From Notospermus geniculatus (taxonomy: Eukaryota; Nemertea; Pilidiophora; Heteronemertea; Lineidae), in the NCBI GenBank assembly GCA_002633025.1, contig NMRB01000447.1:40814-104813 (forward strand): DNA of 64,000 nt, read 5' to 3'. Positions 53,601-59,600 of the stretch are shown here, piece after piece. Both the position numbers and the translations under genes were made by a program. Position 1 is the first letter of the stretch; each line of letters starts with the position of its first letter. The notes beneath the pieces are model-generated. The model saw only the letters and a list, made by a program, of their open reading frames with translations, was not told where the DNA came from and did no database searches.

Positions 53601-56600
53601 AGTTGCTGCGACTTGCTTCAAGACGCAATGTCAACCTGAGCCAGCCTTTACATGTGCACACTCATTTGGCATCTGTCATGCAAATGCATGAATGCTTCAA
53701 AATTATGGAAACATCACAAAAGACCACAAATCCCTAACACTATATCAATATTTCATGTTTCCTACTACGGTCAGTCAATATTTCTCCTTCCCTTCCAAGC
53801 AAAGTCTATTTGCACTTGCTTACCCATTCCTGTCTGCAGAAATCAATGGTATGGTGATCTCTGCCAGATCTCGCCAGAGCCAAGCCTCTCTATGATTCAA
53901 TTTGGAGAGCCAATAATCGATTGGGCCCACAATACCACAGGAAGAGGACAGGAAAGTTTGAATTGTGCTGAGTATCAGATCAATATCATTAGCAGTGGCT
54001 GGTACTTGAGGGTTTATTGCTGTTTCAAGCCATTCTTGATGACATTCAGGGCTGCCCCTTCAAGAACCACAAGAAGACCGAAGGGGTGGTTGTCAACTGC
54101 AAGTGCAAGTAGATGCCGGGAATGAGCCCTTTTTAATGACAGCTATTATGATCCATGAGGACTGTGCAGCTCGAAATGAGCAAGAAGAGCCAAAGAGTGT
54201 TTCTGGCCTGGCAATAAGTGCATACATGTACATAATTTCAGATCCTTGGACAGCCATTTTTAAATTAAAATGGGTTGAGAATTCTGGTTCCAAGACAAAT
54301 TGAATGAGCAGGAATTTACAACAACCGTTCAAGACCCAAGCTTAGCAGCAAAGAAGAAAATTCATATCATCTGGCAAACAAGATCAAGACACCATTACCA
54401 AAGGCACTATTCTGTCTAGATCTAATGTAGATATATCATCATTTATAATCTATGTATCATCAGATCCACCAATCTGTCAGACGACCACATCCTATCATCT
54501 CGTCATGACTCTCGGCAAAAGAGACGAGAGACTGTAGCCAGACACCCTGTGAAACTAGGCGCAAAATAGTGGCAATTATTGTCCTTATCAAGTAGTTTCT
54601 TCGATATTGTGGTGTGGTTGATGTTCAAATAGGCTACATCAAAGCTGCGTCTTCTTTCATACACCTTGTGACCGTGACAGGAAAGGGTTCTTTATTAGGC
54701 CTACATTCAAACGACCGACATTGATACTTGAAACTACCTCGAATATCAAGATATTTTCAACAGCTTATTTTCTTCGAGGCACCCTTTCGCCCTTTTGTTT
54801 CATTGAAATGAATTCATGCCTTCAAAGATACAGCAATCCCAATGAAACCATTTTTGTCTATGAGTATAACTGTCATGACTATATCCATATATATTCAGTT
54901 AATTCAGTGATGCTATACGTCCATTTCGATGATTACTCCAAGCAGATAGAGTTGGCTTTCAGCAATTCCATCAATACATATTTAAGAGGCTATTATCTTC
55001 TCCCATAGGGAGATTGTCTGCCCCAGACTGATGATGGCATTGATGGGATAGAATGGACAATATCAAAGTATTCTGTGGTCTCCTCAGGGCAGGATTTACT
55101 GTAAAGCAGGAAAATTTCGCGTGCAGGAAATTTTCGCGAATTTCGCGAGAGTGTAGGAGTCGCGAATATAAATACAGGCAAGTGATAAATATGGTCCGTG
55201 AAAGAAAACTGGAAAAAAAATAGCAGAGACTCGCGAAAATATCCTGCAGCGAATAGGCTATGTCTATAAATCTTGATTCGCGAAAATTACCAGCCGCGAA
55301 ATTATCTTGCTTTACAGTATATTGATGTCATCACTCAGCTCCATCACTGAACGAGTATACAAGTGCTTCCAGTCCACCAGAAAGAAATTGCCAAAACCCT
55401 CACCAGGGGATATTGAGTCCCATCTCATCAGCCTGTTTTGTCAATGACCAGAACACATTGATATCAAAACCAACCTGAAAACTGAATTGACAATAGTGGT
55501 GGGAGATAAACCCTAGACGCAACACACACAATCACGGGGAGTTACAATGTATCAATGTAGAACCACGCAGGGAATTCTTTGTGGCTTCCTTTTCACAAAG
55601 CGACAACTTTGATTTGCAAGAAGAAGCAAGAGTTCTTTCACATAGATGAAAGGAATACAGCGATTGATGCCAATTTACCAGGATTTCGTCTGAACTCGTA
55701 ATCAAGCTATAGAACATTTTGTAAGGTTGCTTTTCCATGAGGGTGTGTGCGGGCACGAAGGCGGAGATGGGCATGGGTGCAGGGGCTGGCATTGTGTTTC
55801 CAAGAAACGGGCACAGATGCGGGAGTTTTCGTGCGGGTTTGGGTTTTCGGTAGGTGGAGCCTGTTTCAACTTGTCCTATTATTACCAGGGGAATTCCCAG
55901 AAAATGATGATGCAATATCGCGCGGGTAGCAAGCGGGCGTGGAAAAAATCGCTACATGACCGATTAAAAAAAACGCGTCCGCGCCCATCCACCCACTCCG
56001 CAGCCGCACCCGTGTCGTGGAAACAGCTGAAGGGAAATACATTGGATCGATTTTTTCCGCCTGCTTCCACCTCTGCCTCTGCGCCTGCACACGCCTCATG
56101 GAAAAGCAGCCTATAGAAACTGAACTGAGGTCTGAGGCTAAACTCACAACCACAGGTCAACATTTTGTTACGCAACAATATTATGTGAACTGAGGCTACT
56201 AAGATATGATATCTGAGGCCATATTTTACAAAGAAATTGTTGTTCAACATTGATTTTCCAATGCCTGCGAGATCTAATCATTTTCTATGGGAAAAAAACG
56301 TAGTTTGGCCGACATCAACCGACACCAAAATCGTACACTACCAATCACAAAAAGTTGAAAGAAAGATCTTTAGACATACCTGATTAGATGCTGCAATGGT
56401 AATGTATCCAACCTGCGCATCTTCTGCAGGAGCAAGTGCCATGGTAAAAGTCAGAATTCCACTGAAGTCTCTAATGATCTCTGGTACAGCTCACTGCTTA
56501 GCTGTCAAGGTCCAAGAAGCTCCTGACTTCTCAAATATTACAATTGCCCAATTTTGATACATACAGAACTTATCATATGTGTTTACATTTTGTATTATAC

Positions 56601-59600
56601 AGTCATACTGTGTCCGACTGTTCCAAGTTTTTTAGCTGGGGCCCATGCACTTCTGATAATGTCATTAGTGTATATTTCAGGCTGCAATACTGATCAAGGG
56701 AGCGGCTTGTGTCATCCTGCAAAATCGATGGACATTCATGACATTTTGTGGTATAACCCGAGGCCAGTCCATATGTTCCCCATCTGATAATGACACAGGA
56801 AAAAAGGCCACGGCTCGTTTAACATGCTGGCACAGCATACAAAATACATAAACTAATGGGAAAATTGTCATAACTTGAGCTCTTTAAAAGGAATGCCATC
56901 ATCAATATCACTTCATGTCCATTTCATCACACATAAAGAGGCAATTTGCTTTTTTTATACCAACTTGTCTGTATCATCAATGAGGTGGCGATATTTGTAA
57001 CAGTAAGTTGTCAACTATATATACTGCAGAAGGAGTTTCTCCTATTCTAGAGCACCGTACCGAAAGGAATGTGGTCCATTAGGAAAATGTCCATATAGAT
57101 CCCTACCAGATATCGAAGAAGTTCGATCAGTTATGAATTATGAAAGGCACAGGAGAGTTAGAACTGGAAAGTTTACACCGAAGTCAAGATAATGTACTCA
57201 AGGAAATATCCATTTTGAAGCCAGTGTCAAGCACTAACACACTTGGAATCTGTGGCAATCACCATTGCTATCGTTTTTCAAAAAGATCCTTTTTACACCA
57301 TGATTTTCTCCCTAATTGAATCAGTAATGATCAGTGTTCCTAAATGAGGAGGGGAGAGTGAACCTAGTCAATGACACAAGTTTTGAATGGTAAAAATCTC
57401 CAAGAATCCACTGCCTTTACCATCGTGACACCAATTTATACAACAAACAATAATCAATGGAAGCTGAGCTTATAATCCAGTTGATTTGATTACCGGTACA
57501 TTCGTTTGTGCTGGGTACTGATGACTGCGAGAAACGAAGACAACACCGTGACAATCAAAGACGGAAAGATTGAAGATGATCCCAATCCTTTATGTGAAAA
57601 TTCCTCACAATATTAAAGATTCCACATGGATCCATTCTTGCAAGCAATTTCCTTTACCATTACCATACAGAGCAATATGATTCGTATCGAACCACTTCCA
57701 ATACAGACAACATTCTACATTTGTTATGGTGGTGACGAAGGAAGCCGAGGGATGTATTGAATCTCTGAATCACCCCAAACCATCCGTCGAGTATATGGTC
57801 CAATCAATAAGACTCCGCTAGAGCGGGTACATCATGACATGAACGCTAATGTACGCAGTAACCCTCTTTAGCAGGAGTACATTCAAGTTTCTTCGATATT
57901 ATAGGAAGATGTTACTACAAATTGAAAAGGCTCGAGTCATCAGTAATATTACGTTTTCTTGGACAATAAGCATCTGGAGCTTTTCTAAAGAATGCTTTTC
58001 ACAGTCTTAGTCCTAAAGCACTTCACATTATTTTACGCAGCCTCCCCAAAAATCCATCTGAGGAAATCGAGCCGCAGCTCATTCAGCAATTACTCCAAAA
58101 GGATCATCACTGGTTGTAATTGATTACAATTCAATGGCTGATATTCATAAAAGCTAGCAAATGCTTTTACTTCAAGTTTTGCAGTACATTTACACTGGAC
58201 CTCGCTGTGCAAATCGTAAGTACATGTATAAGCATTTGCTAACTTTTACGAATACCAGCCATTGGTAAGAAGGCTCGACAGATTTGTGTACTGCCCTCTT
58301 CCCTGACAAATAGGAACTAAAGAAGCCATGAGTACCGAGAGTCGCAGTGATACAAATTGATTTTCCACAAGAACACTAGACAACAGACAAGACTTACATG
58401 TCGCTTTTGTCAGTAAGGTTCTGGGTTGACGGTTGAGGCAAATACTGGGTTTTGACGTCCTCCCACACAGCAGGGGTTTTTACCTTGCTCCTCTTCATCC
58501 ATCACTTCATCCACTTTGTGTGCAAGTGTGTGAAGATGAGCAACACCAAAGCCCTGCTATGGGAGGATGGGTTTCGGATACCCCACCACATGGATTAATC
58601 CATGTCGTTACATGGATTAATCCATGTCGTTACCACAACGAAGACCGAGTTACTCTCTTGATGTTTCATGATACAACACCATCCCTCCTCAGTACTGTGA
58701 AGGCAGAAGGAATTTTGTTCCTTCAGTTTCTTCAAGATGGCAGCACTGCTTCTCACAGACATCCCACCCTCCATCCTTCGCTGCAACGTGCACCAACTTT
58801 CAATAGACATCGAATCAAAGTGAACACAATCCTCGACAAATGCCAAGAATGGGAACCGGCCTATGCTGCTGCTGCTACTTGTTCAATGTGGTTGCTGATC
58901 ATGTTGTGAAGATGATGTTCCATACACCATGATCCACCTCAAAGTGAAACCAATCCCTCAAGCGGGTGGTCCACTGTTGCGATTTTGGCTTGAGACGGGG
59001 TTGCGTTCCCTTGCGGTTACCTTATAAGGACTTCCGATTGCCATATAAGGTAACCGCAAGGGAACGCAACCCCGTCTCAAGCCGAAATCGCAACAGTGGA
59101 TCACCCGCTTTAGTAATTCGCTTGCTTCAGCAGAATGCTCAATGAATGGAGCTAATGAGGAACCCGCACACTAACGTCACAACGTGGCGCTGCGAGCGAT
59201 GTGACCGAAATCTCTTTTTTCTAACGTTATTTCCATTTATTTCTGGCGTGAAAATAAACCATTTGTATTGGTCGCATGGCAGTAAAACTTACATCATCGT
59301 GTAGCAGATGAAATTTTCTTTTAAACTCATTCCTTTTTTTCTTAAAATTAAGAGATCCGAGAGCGATAAGGACAACGTCATTTGTGTCATTCTTCCTGTA
59401 GAAAAATGTACAGGAAATTTTTTCATGACGCAACGTCAACACCGAAAACAACGTCAATGACGTCGTTTCGGTACAATCGCTCGCAGCGCCGACCTGTCGG
59501 GATAAACCGCAGGGCGGGTTCCTCATTGGTGGCATAGTCAGAATTTGATCGAATATTGCATGAAATTGAAGTCAACTAAAGTGAGGTAAAAGCATTTTTA

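Noticed and set aside
55727-56250. Overlapping long frames on both strands
   Set aside because: They lie within a GC-rich MITE, where stop codons are rare by composition.
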